DNA of 64,000 bases, from positions 925,352 through 989,351 of the forward strand of contig NZ_BMYT01000001.1 of NCBI RefSeq assembly GCF_014652415.1. Reading direction: 5' to 3'. A program made the translations under genes and the position numbers. Under the pieces are notes generated by a model that worked only from the letters and a program-made list of their open reading frames with translations, was not told the origin of the DNA and ran no database searches. This stretch comes from Affinundibacterium macrobrachii (GTDB lineage: Bacteria; Pseudomonadota; Gammaproteobacteria; Burkholderiales; Burkholderiaceae_D). Position 1 is the first letter of the stretch. Each line of letters starts with the position of its first letter. Positions 18,405 through 26,943 of this stretch are shown here, piece by piece.

Positions 18405-18815
18405 ACGTCTATTCTAGTACGTTGATCGTGGTCGAAGTCAAAAATCAGACAAATAAAACGACTTCTATTCATTGTAAAGCGCTTGTGACATTCTTGCTTA
18501 CACTTCAAAATATTTAACGCTTTCGTAGCATTCTTGGACCTATCTCTCGTTCTAAGAGAATTTTCTTCTTGGTGCTTAAATGGAGATCAATAGCGCTAGA
18601 TCAAGAGCACCACTTTTCAAGTAAAAAAACAACAATGCTACAAGGACAAGCTAATTTTCTTGACTTTACTTTTTTTTCCGCCAAGAATGATATTTATTGA
18701 TATCTAACTTAAGTTTTTATTATCAATATGAAGTGGGCAGGTTAAGAAAGGTAGCTTTATAGAGTTTTCTTGCTTTTTCGGCTCGTGTGATTAGTTTATA
18801 TTTGAAAGATGTATT
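18405..18815. promoter_or_regulatory. Divergent promoter and leader region, clpS / cold-shock gene
   Basis: This AT-rich 411-bp spacer must carry the clpS promoter on one side and the cold-shock gene promoter with a 5' leader on the other. A weak candidate for the latter is TTGATA at 18697-18702 with TATTAT at 18718-18723 (short 15-bp spacing) or TTATCA at 18720-18725 (17-bp spacing), which would leave a leader of about 85 nt. Cold-shock mRNAs often have structured leaders. I see no strong Shine-Dalgarno before the ATG at 18816, only GAAAG. Confidence 0.4.
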
Positions 18816-19019
18816 ATGGCAACAGGTACCGTAAAATGGTTCAATGACTCCAAGGGCTTTGGTTTTATCACTCCTGATGATGGCGGTGAGGATTTGTTCG
18901 CCCACTTCTCCGCGATCCAAATGAACGGCTTCAAGACTTTGAAAGAAGGTCAAAAAGTGTCATTTGAAGTAACACAAGGCCCAAAAGGCAAGCAAGCTTC
19001 TAACATCCAAAATCCTTAA
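18816..19019 (+). CDS. CspA-family cold-shock protein
   Basis: This 67-aa single-domain nucleic-acid chaperone has the RNP1 motif KGFGFI and the RNP2-like DLFAHFSAI, the two surfaces that bind single-stranded RNA and DNA. Start and length fit the family exactly ([16 protein letters not shown]). It is divergent from clpS and followed by its own terminator, so it is monocistronic. Which paralogue it corresponds to (CspA, CspC, CspD) cannot be told. Confidence 0.96.
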   Translation: MATGTVKWFNDSKGFGFITPDDGGEDLFAHFSAIQMNGFKTLKEGQKVSFEVTQGPKGKQASNIQNP

Positions 19020-19040
19020 TTCGATTTTGCAATGTTTTCA

Positions 19041-19066
19041 AAAACCCGCTGCGGCGGGTTTTTTTA
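19041..19066 (+). terminator. Terminator of the cold-shock gene
   Basis: A stem of AAAACCCGC with GCGGGTTTT (19041-19049 / 19054-19062) and a TGCG loop is followed by a T-run. It lies 22 bp after the stop codon. Confidence 0.92.
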
Positions 19067-19188
19067 TGGGTGTTTGAAATGTATTCGAAACAAAATGAAA
19101 GTCTCGGTCTAATTCAAATGAAGAATACTGGCGATTTGTTTCACCAAACTGTCTAATTGAGCCGAACTTCAACCCATCCCCATCCCAA

Positions 19189-19209
19189 CCTTCCCCTTGA
19201 AGGGGAAGG
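19189..19209. repeat. CCTTCCCCT / AGGGGAAGG hairpin
   Basis: Perfect 9-bp arms (19189-19197 and 19201-19209) flank a TGA loop in the spacer between the cold-shock gene and icd. Similar CCCCTT-GAAGGGG hairpins are common dispersed intergenic repeats in Burkholderiales; the only copy I noticed in this window is this one. Confidence 0.6.
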
Positions 19210-19240
19210 AGTTAACAACACAAGTCCGTCTCCAAAATAC

Positions 19241-19270
19241 AAAAAAAGCCGACACAAGGTCGGCTTTTTT
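19241..19270. terminator. Terminator downstream of icd
   Basis: A 12-bp stem (19242-19253 with 19259-19270, core GCCGAC/GTCGGC) with a 5-nt ACAAG loop is flanked by A and T runs. It lies about 150 bp past the icd stop, beyond a long palindrome, and may also back up the cold-shock terminator. Confidence 0.85.
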
Positions 19271-19288
19271 TACTAATACTCGACTGCA

Positions 19289-19416
19289 TTTTTAAGCCTC
19301 GGAAAATTCAATTATAGGGATGCAGCGCTAGGCGCTTCCCGCAGCAATACACAAGTATTGCGAGGACAAGCAACAACGCGATGTACCCTAGAATTGGACT
19401 TAACGACGCTTAAAAA
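19289..19416. repeat. Long imperfect palindrome abutting the icd stop codon (family copy A)
   Basis: The 128-bp element is an imperfect inverted repeat. Outer arms start TTTTTAAGC on the left and GCTTAAAAA on the right and continue inwards with several mismatches to CTAGGG-type sequence. The centre is a perfect hairpin, GCAATAC-ACAA-GTATTGC. It ends directly against the icd stop codon at 19417. Read in the icd direction its core is GCTTGTCCTCGCAATAC, shared almost exactly with the copy after parE (26712-26849). No ORF overlaps it. It is probably a structured 3'-UTR or a REP/BIME-like mobile repeat. Confidence 0.75.
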
Positions 19417-20670
19417 TTACATGTTTTCGATCATTACATCACCAAAGCCTGAACAAGACACTTGCGTAGCGCCTTCCATCAAACGGGCGAAGTCATAGGT
19501 TACTTTCTTCGCAGTGATCGCTTTTTCTGTAGATGAAATCAACAAGTCAGCAGCTTCAAACCAGCCCATGTGACGCAACATCATTTCCGCGGACAAAATC
19601 AATGAACCAGGGTTCACGTAATCTTTACCTGCATACTTCGGTGCTGTACCGTGAGTCGCTTCGAACATCGCGATAGAGTCAGACAAGTTTGCACCTGGAG
19701 CAATACCGATACCGCCAACTTGTGCAGCCAAAGCGTCAGAAATGTAATCGCCGTTCAAGTTCAATGTCGCGATAACGCTGTATTCTGCTGGACGCAACAA
19801 GATTTGCTGCAAGAATGCGTCAGCGATGGAATCCTTAACGATAATTTCTTTACCTGTTTTTGGATTCTTGAATTTGCACCATGGGCCGCCGTCGATCAAT
19901 TCAGCGCCGAATTCTTTTTGTGCCAATGCGTATGCCCAATCACGGAAGCCACCTTCGGTGTACTTCATGATGTTACCTTTGTGAACGATAGTCACGGATG
20001 GTTTGTCATTGTCGATTGCGTATTGAATCGCTTTACGTACCAAACGCTCTGTACCTTCGATAGAAACGGGTTTTACGCCAATACCAGAAGTTTCTGGGAA
20101 GCGGATTTTCTTGACGCCCATTTCTTCTTGCAAGAATTTAATCAATTTCTTAACTTGATCTGTACCTTGCGCAAATTCAACACCTGCGTAGATGTCTTCT
20201 GAGTTTTCACGGAAGATCACCATATCGGTTTTTTCTGGCTCACGTACTGGGGATGGCACGCCTTTGAAATAACGCACTGGACGCAAGCAAACATACAAAT
20301 CTAACTCTTGGCGCAAAGCCACGTTCAAAGAACGGATACCGCCGCCAACTGGTGTAGTCAAAGGACCTTTGATGGAAACAACGTAGTCTTTCAGCGCAGA
20401 CAAAGTTTCTTCTGGCAACCATACGTCTGGACCGTACACTTTCGTAGATTTTTCACCTGCAAAAATTTCCATCCAGCTGATTTTACGTTTGCCGCCGTAA
20501 GCTTTTGCAACCGCTGCATCCACCACCTTGATCATGACTGGGCTAATATCAACGCCAGTACCGTCACCTTCGATGTAAGGAATAATTGGATTTTCTGGAA
20601 CATTCAATGAGAAGTCAGCATTGACGGTAATTTTTTGGCCTTCTGCCGGTACTTTAATATGTTGATACAT
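19417..20670 (-). CDS. icd: NADP-dependent isocitrate dehydrogenase
   Basis: The 417-aa TCA-cycle enzyme oxidatively decarboxylates isocitrate to 2-oxoglutarate. The N-terminal [12 protein letters not shown] and the active-site loop [13 protein letters not shown] are intact. The serine in that loop is the residue phosphorylated by AceK in enteric bacteria, and [19 protein letters not shown] is the conserved metal/cofactor region. Length and sequence match the homodimeric bacterial Icd. It is monocistronic, converges with the cold-shock gene, and is divergent from the pseudouridine synthase gene. Confidence 0.97.
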   Translation of the reverse strand: MYQHIKVPAEGQKITVNADFSLNVPENPIIPYIEGDGTGVDISPVMIKVVDAAVAKAYGGKRKISWMEIFAGEKSTKVYGPDVWLPEETLSALKDYVVSIKGPLTTPVGGGIRSLNVALRQELDLYVCLRPVRYFKGVPSPVREPEKTDMVIFRENSEDIYAGVEFAQGTDQVKKLIKFLQEEMGVKKIRFPETSGIGVKPVSIEGTERLVRKAIQYAIDNDKPSVTIVHKGNIMKYTEGGFRDWAYALAQKEFGAELIDGGPWCKFKNPKTGKEIIVKDSIADAFLQQILLRPAEYSVIATLNLNGDYISDALAAQVGGIGIAPGANLSDSIAMFEATHGTAPKYAGKDYVNPGSLILSAEMMLRHMGWFEAADLLISSTEKAITAKKVTYDFARLMEGATQVSCSGFGDVMIENM

Positions 20671-20926
20671 CGTTTTCTCCGTAGATACGTGCGATCAAGC
20701 GCTACACTACACTTTGCGAATATAGAATCACGCTTTACTGTTAACATGTCTCTATGTCGTACATAAAAGATTTTTCTGGTGCAAACACGCCAAAACTTAA
20801 ACTCTTATATAAGACAGAAGACCACCATTTCGTATTATGCACTACTATTTTACTTGATGCCATAATTTTGCGACACTCGCAAAACCGCTTTTGGCGTGCA
20901 TTTTTACCGTTTTACCGATTAGATCA

Positions 20927-21472
20927 ATGAAACTTATCTTATTTAACAAACCGTTTGATGTAATGTGTCAATTTTCACCACATCCGACACGCGCAACTCT
21001 AGCGAACTACATCAAAACCCCAAACATCTATCCCGCTGGGCGACTCGATGCCGATAGCGAGGGATTAGTTTTATTAACAGACGACGGCAAACTACAACAT
21101 AAGATTAGCCACCCTAACTGGAAAGAAGCCAAAACCTACCTAGTTCAAGTTGAGGGCAATGCGAACTCCGAGCAACTGACCCGTCTAGCAAACCCACTCG
21201 ACTTAGGCGACTTCATCACACTCCCCTGCAAAGCAGTCAAAATTGCGGAACCAGAGTGGATTTGGCCACGCACACCGCCCATTCGTGAACGAGCTAATAT
21301 ACCCACTAGCTGGCTGTGCATCGTCTTATCAGAAGGAAAAAATCGTCAAGTTAGACGGATGACCGCTGCGGTGGGATTGCCCACGTTACGTCTAATTCGT
21401 AGTGGCATAGGCGATTACAATCTCGCGACACATCCATTGCTACCTGGCGAAGCGATGGAAATTTCCACCTAA
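20927..21472 (+). CDS. rluE: 23S rRNA pseudouridine synthase, RluE/RsuA family
   Basis: The 181-aa enzyme isomerises a uridine in large-subunit rRNA. It starts with KLILFNKPFDVMCQF and carries the catalytic aspartate motif GRLDADSEGLVLLTDDG and the C-terminal GKNRQVRRMTAAVGLPTLRLIR segment typical of RsuA/RluE proteins. It lacks the N-terminal S4 domain, which fits RluE (E. coli target U2457). The ATG at 20927 gives this standard start; an in-frame start 12 codons earlier adds an unrelated tail. The neighbours are icd (divergent) and a DUF192 gene about 100 bp downstream. Confidence 0.88.
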   Translation: MKLILFNKPFDVMCQFSPHPTRATLANYIKTPNIYPAGRLDADSEGLVLLTDDGKLQHKISHPNWKEAKTYLVQVEGNANSEQLTRLANPLDLGDFITLPCKAVKIAEPEWIWPRTPPIRERANIPTSWLCIVLSEGKNRQVRRMTAAVGLPTLRLIRSGIGDYNLATHPLLPGEAMEIST

Positions 21473-21570
21473 AATTGCATCAGCGTCGCATCAGCAAACA
21501 AATAAAGTGAACGAATTTCAAAAATAGTAGTCAGACTGCAAGTCATTTTTACCATGCATTCAAACTATCC

Positions 21571-22029
21571 ATGTCCAATCGTTTCCTTACCAAAGTATTG
21601 GTTTTATCTTGCTCTGCGATTTACACACACATCGCTATCGCGACCGAACCAAGCTTAAAACGTCAGCAATTTCAAATTGCAACAAACATAATCGATGCTG
21701 AGTTGGCGCTCAATGCCGAAGAGCGTCAACGCGGCTTAATGTTTAGAGAATCACTAGGTGAAAATCAAGGAATGATGTTCCAGTTTGCGCATGCAGACCA
21801 TTACTGCATGTGGATGAAAAACACTTTAATTCCACTATCAATTGCGTTCATTGATGAGCAAGGCAAAATCATTAACATCGAAGAAATGAAGGCCAATAGC
21901 GAGGAAACCACCTGCGCAAAAAACAAAGCACGTTATGCATTAGAAATGAACGCCGGCTGGTACCAACAGCGACATATTAAAGCTGGGCAGTACATTCACG
22001 GCTTACCATTAGATACTGACCAACAGTAA
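21571..22029 (+). CDS. DUF192 family protein, probably exported
   Basis: The 152-aa protein has an N-terminal hydrophobic signal (about 1-25, ending IAIA) and a single DUF192 domain. Diagnostic segments are ALNAEERQRGLMFRESLGENQGM, HYCMWMKNTLIPLSIAFID and YALEMNAGWYQQRHIKAG. The domain is a small beta-barrel of unknown function, widespread in bacteria and archaea. No clear Shine-Dalgarno sits before the ATG. It is followed by a terminator shared with rpsT. Confidence 0.85.
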   Translation: MSNRFLTKVLVLSCSAIYTHIAIATEPSLKRQQFQIATNIIDAELALNAEERQRGLMFRESLGENQGMMFQFAHADHYCMWMKNTLIPLSIAFIDEQGKIINIEEMKANSEETTCAKNKARYALEMNAGWYQQRHIKAGQYIHGLPLDTDQQ

Positions 22030-22085
22030 TGCAAAGAAAACGAGTAATTTCCAGAAGAATACGTTCTTAATACTTCAGAAAAGAC

Positions 22086-22113
22086 AAAAACCGCAATAAA
22101 AATTGCGGTTTTT
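22086..22113. terminator. Bidirectional terminator between the DUF192 gene and rpsT
   Basis: The stem CCGCAAT/ATTGCGG (22091-22097 with 22102-22108), an AAAA loop and flanking A and T runs serve convergent genes ending at 22029 (+) and 22185 (-). Confidence 0.85.
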
Positions 22114-22184
22114 TATTTTTTTAAGCTAACTACAAAGTAACTAACTTATTTTTTGCACCAATAAATCAGTGCAAATCAAAACAA

Positions 22185-22448
22185 TTAAGCCAATGCTTTC
22201 AAAGCAGAAGCTAAACGGCTCTTATGACGAGCTGCCTTGTTTTTGTGAATGATTTTTTTGTCAGCAATGCTATCGATCTTAGAAACTGAGTTCTGAAAGA
22301 TCACTGCAGCAGCAGCTTTGTCACCCGCTTCGATTGCCTTACGAACAGCTTTGATTGCTGTGCGCAATGCAGAACGTTGACTAGAGTTGTGTGCATTTTG
22401 TTTAACTGCTTGACGAGCACGTTTGCGTGCTTGTGCGGTATTTGCCAT
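22185..22448 (-). CDS. rpsT: 30S ribosomal protein S20
   Basis: The 87-aa protein is lysine/arginine-rich and helical, with the canonical start [13 protein letters not shown] and the [13 protein letters not shown]-terminal part. S20 binds 16S rRNA early in 30S assembly. It is monocistronic, as in most proteobacteria. Confidence 0.98.
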   Translation of the reverse strand: MANTAQARKRARQAVKQNAHNSSQRSALRTAIKAVRKAIEAGDKAAAAVIFQNSVSKIDSIADKKIIHKNKAARHKSRLASALKALA

Positions 22449-22712
22449 GAGATTTCCTAAACGTGGTCAACGCGACGGGTTCAAGATGTGAATTTAATTA
22501 CTCACATGGCCGCGCCGCAAAATTCTGTACAGCTTTGCAGTATAACGGGTTTTAAATCCATGTGCAAGTCGCTTCATGCTTTTGCTGATGAAAACTGTGG
22601 CAGCGCTGCAAAAATCACAATAAAACCGATGCAATCCACCAATGATAGCTGCAGCTTGAGGCATTACAATAGCCGCATCTCCTAGCCTACAGCTAGCCCT
22701 ATAGGAAGCACT

Positions 22713-23327
22713 ATGTCGACTCACAATAACCAATTAACTGGCAAATTTGCTGTACTGATGCCGCTGCAACGCGAGCATTTGAGCGGACTCGCCGCCGCAG
22801 CCAATGATGGAAAACTTTGGGAGTTATTCTTCACCTCCGTTCCAGCACCAGAGACGATGACGAATTGGTTTGATAAAGCGATGGAGCAGAAAGACAAAGG
22901 ATTGGCTATTCCTTTCACAGTCTTTGATCAATCACGCAAAAACATCCTCGGCTCCATTCGCTACTGCAATATTGATATTGCGAATAAACGTTTGGAAATC
23001 GGTTACACCTGGTATGCCCAATCCTATCAACGCAGTCCGATTAACACTGAATGCAAGCTTTTGCTATTAACCCACGCTTTTGAGGTACTCGACTGCAATG
23101 CAGTTGAATTTCGAACTGACTGGTTTAATCAGCGTTCGCAAAAGGCCATCGAACGCTTGGGAGCAAAACGCGATGGCGTACTTCGTAGTCACATGATCTT
23201 GCCCGACGGACGTGTACGCGATACGGTGGTGTACAGCATACTGAAACACGAATGGCCCGGCGTCAAAGCCAACCTACAATTTAAACTTTCCCGAGATCCA
23301 GCTAGCTTTACCAATCCTACAAAATAA
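22713..23327 (+). CDS. GNAT-family N-acetyltransferase (RimJ/RimL type)
   Basis: The 204-aa protein has the RimJ/RimL layout: LMPLQREHLSGL at the start, ILGSIRYCNID for the core beta strand, and LEIGYTWYAQSYQRSPIN where motif A binds acetyl-CoA. The C-terminal NQRSQKAIERLGAKRDGVLRS segment is typical of protein or small-molecule acetyltransferases of this clade. The substrate is unknown. The next gene starts 12 bp after the stop, so the two may be one transcript. Confidence 0.88.
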   Translation: MSTHNNQLTGKFAVLMPLQREHLSGLAAAANDGKLWELFFTSVPAPETMTNWFDKAMEQKDKGLAIPFTVFDQSRKNILGSIRYCNIDIANKRLEIGYTWYAQSYQRSPINTECKLLLLTHAFEVLDCNAVEFRTDWFNQRSQKAIERLGAKRDGVLRSHMILPDGRVRDTVVYSILKHEWPGVKANLQFKLSRDPASFTNPTK

Positions 23328-23339
23328 TAGGCAAACAGC

Positions 23340-24509
23340 GTGTTAATTGATTTTTTCTTCATTCTAAAAGACGCCAAAATCCCGGTATCGATCAAAGAGT
23401 TTTTGACCTTACTGGAAGCGATGCAGCAAGGCATCGTTGGCACATCAATCGACGAATTCTATTTTTTGTCGCGCACCATGCTCGTGAAAGACGAAGCCAA
23501 TTACGACAAGTTTGATCGCGCTTTTGGTTTGTATTTCAAAGGCATACAGACGATTTTTGAAAAGCATCCTGAAATTCCCTTGGATTGGTTAAAGAAACGA
23601 CTCCAACGTGAACTCACAGATGAGCAACGCGCCGCATTAGAAAAATTTGGCTACGACAAATTAATGGACAGGCTCAAGCAATTACTCGAAGAACAAAAAG
23701 AGCGACACGAAGGCGGCAATCGCTGGATAGGCACGGGTGGCACTTCGCCTTTCGGCAATGGTGGAAACAATCCTGAAGGCATACGCATAGGAGGCAAAAG
23801 CGAACGTCGTTCCGCAATCAAAGTCTGGGAAGCGCGCGCGTTCAAAGATTACGACACCGAGCGTGAACTCGGCACCCGCAATATCAAAGTCGCACTGCGT
23901 CGCCTGCGCAAATTCGCCAGACAAGGTGCTGAAGAAGAATTAGCCTTAGATGCAACGATCAAAGCGACCGCCAACAATGCGGGCTACCTCGATATCAAAA
24001 TGCAGCCAGAACGCAAAAACAATATCAAGGTACTCATGTTATTCGACGTGGGTGGCACCATGGATGATCACATTGCACAGATTGAAGAGCTATTTTCCGC
24101 GGCAAAAACAGAATTCAAAAATATGGAGTTCTACTATTTCCATAATTGTGTGTACGACTATTTATGGAAAAACAACCATCGACGCCATTCGGAAAAATTT
24201 GCTACGTGGGATGTCTTACGTAAATACACGCCGGATACCAAATTAATTTTTGTCGGCGATGCCACCATGAGTCCCTATGAGATTTTGCAGGCAGGCGGCT
24301 CGGTGGAATACAACAATGAAGAAGCAGGTGCGGTTTGGATACAACGATTTACCGCCCACTTCCCCAAGTATTTATGGCTCAATCCCGAACCAGAAGGAAT
24401 TTGGCAATATCGCCAATCTATCGACATCATGCGTAAATTACTTAGCAATCGGATGTTCCCGATTACTTTGTCTGGTTTGGAACAGGGAATGCGTTTATTG
24501 AGTAAATAA
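23340..24509 (+). CDS. VWA-domain protein, CoxE-like
   Basis: The 389-aa cytoplasmic protein starts with GTG (MLIDFFFILKDAKIPVS). Its N-terminal half has the SIKEFLTLLEA/FYFLSRTMLVKDE pattern of CoxE-like proteins, followed by a glycine-rich linker (about 125-150). The C-terminal half is a VWA domain with a metal-site-like motif LFDVGGTMD (about residue 237). Such proteins usually work with a MoxR AAA+ ATPase in metal-centre or protein-complex maturation. No MoxR gene is present here; the preceding gene is an acetyltransferase. The Shine-Dalgarno is weak. The function is not known. Confidence 0.82.
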   Translation: MLIDFFFILKDAKIPVSIKEFLTLLEAMQQGIVGTSIDEFYFLSRTMLVKDEANYDKFDRAFGLYFKGIQTIFEKHPEIPLDWLKKRLQRELTDEQRAALEKFGYDKLMDRLKQLLEEQKERHEGGNRWIGTGGTSPFGNGGNNPEGIRIGGKSERRSAIKVWEARAFKDYDTERELGTRNIKVALRRLRKFARQGAEEELALDATIKATANNAGYLDIKMQPERKNNIKVLMLFDVGGTMDDHIAQIEELFSAAKTEFKNMEFYYFHNCVYDYLWKNNHRRHSEKFATWDVLRKYTPDTKLIFVGDATMSPYEILQAGGSVEYNNEEAGAVWIQRFTAHFPKYLWLNPEPEGIWQYRQSIDIMRKLLSNRMFPITLSGLEQGMRLLSK

Positions 24510-24719
24510 TCAGCCTTTACCGTTAGGGCATTTGTCTTTTTCCCACGCAAACAAAAATTTAACTGTACATAAAACCAGTATTTCGCTTTACAATAATTCG
24601 TCAAATTGGCGGTTTTCCGTGTAGGATAAAAAAAGAACAGCGCCGTTCGAATTCAGGCGAAAGCAAATAAACAAGTCAATAAATTAACATATCAATAAAC
24701 TTCTCACCCATTTCATCGC

Positions 24720-26711
24720 ATGGCAACTAAAAAAACCACAACTCCATCCGACTACAGCGAATCATCCATCCGCGTCCTGAAAGGACTGGAACCTGTCAAA
24801 CAAAGACCTGGGATGTACACCCGCACCGAGAACCCGCTGCATATTATCCAAGAAGTCATCGACAATGCCTCTGACGAAGCTTTAGGCGGACATTGCAAAA
24901 ACATCCAAGTCACCCTGAACACTGATGGCAGTATCAGCGTAGAAGACGATGGGCGCGGCATTCCTGTCGGCTTACACCCTGAAGAAGGCGTTCCAACCGT
25001 CGAAATCGTATTTACCCGTTTGCATGCTGGCGGCAAATTCGACAAAGGTTCAGGCGGTGCTTATGCCTTCTCTGGCGGTTTGCACGGGGTGGGTGTCTCT
25101 GTCACGAATGCGCTTTCTAAGCGCTTAGAAATTACCGTATGGCGCGAAGGTGGATTACACAATCTCGTCTTTGCAGACGGCGAAGTCATTCAGCCATTAA
25201 GTACCCAGCCATTAGGTCGTGGCGATAAGAAAAACGGTACACGCGTCTCCGTCTGGCCCGATGGAAAATATTTTGATTCACCGAATATCTCCATCCCCGA
25301 AATGCAACGTTTATTGCGTTCGAAAGCCGTGCTGCTGCCAGGTGTCAAAGTCACTTTCACCAATGCGAAAACTGGCGAAAGTCAAACCTGGCAATACGAT
25401 CAAGGCTTGCGCGGTTATTTGACCGAAGCATTAACACAAGCCTCACACGGCGAGCTCGTCATTCCCATGTTTGAAGGCGAACAATTTGCCAATGCCGACG
25501 CCGATGGCTTTGCCGAAGGTGAGGGCGCATCATGGGTGGTTGCGTGGACGGAAGATGGCGGCGTCGTACGCGAATCCTATGTTAACTTGATTCCAACGCC
25601 GGCTGGCGGCACCCATGAATCGGGCTTACGCGAAGGTTTGTTCGGCGCGGTAAAAAGCTTCGCTGAAATGCATTCTTTGCTACCTAAAGGGGTCAAACTT
25701 TTACCAGAAGACGTGTTCGCCCGCGCCTCCTTTGTGCTGTCTGCAAAAGTATTAGATCCGCAATTCCAAGGGCAAATTAAAGAACGCTTGAATTCACGCG
25801 ATGCGGTGCGCTTAGTTTCGAGCTTCGCCAAACCGCCTTTAGAATTGTGGCTCAATTCGCACGTAGAGCTTGGTAAAAAACTCGCTGAACTAGTGATCAA
25901 ACAAGCGCAATCACGCTTACGTTCACTGCAAAAAGTCGAGAAGAAAAAATCCTCTGGCGTCGCCGTTTTGCCGGGCAAATTAACGGATTGCGAATCGAAC
26001 GACATCACTCGCAATGAATTGTTTTTAGTCGAAGGGGATTCCGCTGGTGGCTCAGCCAAAATGGGCCGCGATAAGGAATTTCAAGCAATTCTGCCATTGC
26101 GCGGTAAAGTGTTGAACTCATGGGAATCTGAACGCGATCGTCTGTTCGCCAACAATGAGATTCACGATATCGCCGTCGCGATTGGTGTCGATCCACACAG
26201 CATCAATGACAATATAGATCTGAGCAATCTACGTTACGGCAAGATCTGCATACTCTCAGATGCGGACGTGGATGGTTCGCATATTCAAGTCTTGTTATTG
26301 ACGCTGTTCTTCAAGCACTTTCCACAGCTGATCGCACGCGGTCATATTTGCATCGCCCGCCCTCCTCTATTCCGCGTTGACGCACCAGCGCGCGGTAAAA
26401 AACCAGCGCAGAAAATCTATGCACTGGATCAAGGAGAACTCACCGCGATCGAAGATAAATTGCGCAAAGACGGCGTCAAAGATGGGGCTTGGGCAATTTC
26501 TCGCTTTAAAGGCTTGGGCGAAATGAACGCGAACCAGTTATGGGAAACCACCATGAACCCGGACACACGTCGTTTATTGCCAGTAGCTCTGGGTGAATTC
26601 GATCAAGAATTTTCCGAAGGCCGCTTCAATATGCTGATGGGCAAAGGTGAAGCGTCGGCGCGTAAGGCTTGGCTGGAAGAGCATGGGAATGAGGTAGAAG
26701 CCGACATCTAG
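24720..26711 (+). CDS. parE: DNA topoisomerase IV subunit B
   Basis: The 663-aa ATPase subunit of topoisomerase IV unlinks replicated chromosomes. The GHKL ATPase begins LEPVKQRPGMYT, with EVIDNASDEA, EDDGRGIPVG and HGVGVSVTNALS. The TOPRIM domain has LVEGDSAGGSAKMGR and LSDADVDGSHIQVLLLT. The length and the absence of the GyrB-specific insert favour ParE over GyrB, and parC follows. The two genes are separated by a 232-bp spacer filled largely by a palindromic repeat that begins right after this stop codon. Confidence 0.96.
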   Translation: MATKKTTTPSDYSESSIRVLKGLEPVKQRPGMYTRTENPLHIIQEVIDNASDEALGGHCKNIQVTLNTDGSISVEDDGRGIPVGLHPEEGVPTVEIVFTRLHAGGKFDKGSGGAYAFSGGLHGVGVSVTNALSKRLEITVWREGGLHNLVFADGEVIQPLSTQPLGRGDKKNGTRVSVWPDGKYFDSPNISIPEMQRLLRSKAVLLPGVKVTFTNAKTGESQTWQYDQGLRGYLTEALTQASHGELVIPMFEGEQFANADADGFAEGEGASWVVAWTEDGGVVRESYVNLIPTPAGGTHESGLREGLFGAVKSFAEMHSLLPKGVKLLPEDVFARASFVLSAKVLDPQFQGQIKERLNSRDAVRLVSSFAKPPLELWLNSHVELGKKLAELVIKQAQSRLRSLQKVEKKKSSGVAVLPGKLTDCESNDITRNELFLVEGDSAGGSAKMGRDKEFQAILPLRGKVLNSWESERDRLFANNEIHDIAVAIGVDPHSINDNIDLSNLRYGKICILSDADVDGSHIQVLLLTLFFKHFPQLIARGHICIARPPLFRVDAPARGKKPAQKIYALDQGELTAIEDKLRKDGVKDGAWAISRFKGLGEMNANQLWETTMNPDTRRLLPVALGEFDQEFSEGRFNMLMGKGEASARKAWLEEHGNEVEADI

Positions 26712-26849
26712 CTTGTGGACTTCTAAAACCGCATACTTGGGCGAATTGCGGCGTTGCTTGTCCTCGCAATACTCCAGTATTGCTGCAGAATTTTACACAA
26801 GCGGCGCCTTGCACTTCATCCCAACTAAGCAGTTTTAGAAGCCCCCAAG
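26712..26849. repeat. Long imperfect palindrome abutting the parE stop codon (family copy B)
   Basis: The 138-bp inverted repeat starts one base after the parE stop. The outer arms (about 26712-26741 and 26820-26849) pair over some 30 bp with few mismatches and include TTCTAAAAC/GTTTTAGAA. The centre is CAATAC-TCCA-GTATTG. The internal core GCTTGTCCTCGCAATAC is shared with the copy after icd, in the same orientation relative to the upstream gene, but the outer arms are unrelated to that copy's arms. It lies inside the parE-parC unit. Confidence 0.75.
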
Positions 26850-26943
26850 TTTCAGTGAAAACATAAAGTGGCAAAATCCGCCATGCGGTAACAAAAAGCC
26901 AAAAAATGCGGGTCATACCCGCCCAAAATTAGATTGTAAGACT

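Noticed and set aside
18640-18652. ACAAGGACAAGCTA as a further copy of the palindrome core
   Set aside because: It shares only a short AGGACAAGC word; there is no palindrome around it.
19651-20202. 183-codon open frame antisense to icd
   Set aside because: It lies entirely inside icd on the other strand, with odd Phe/Cys/Val-rich composition and no recognisable domain.
25577-26059. 160-codon open frame antisense to parE
   Set aside because: It is a shadow of the conserved parE sequence without independent support.
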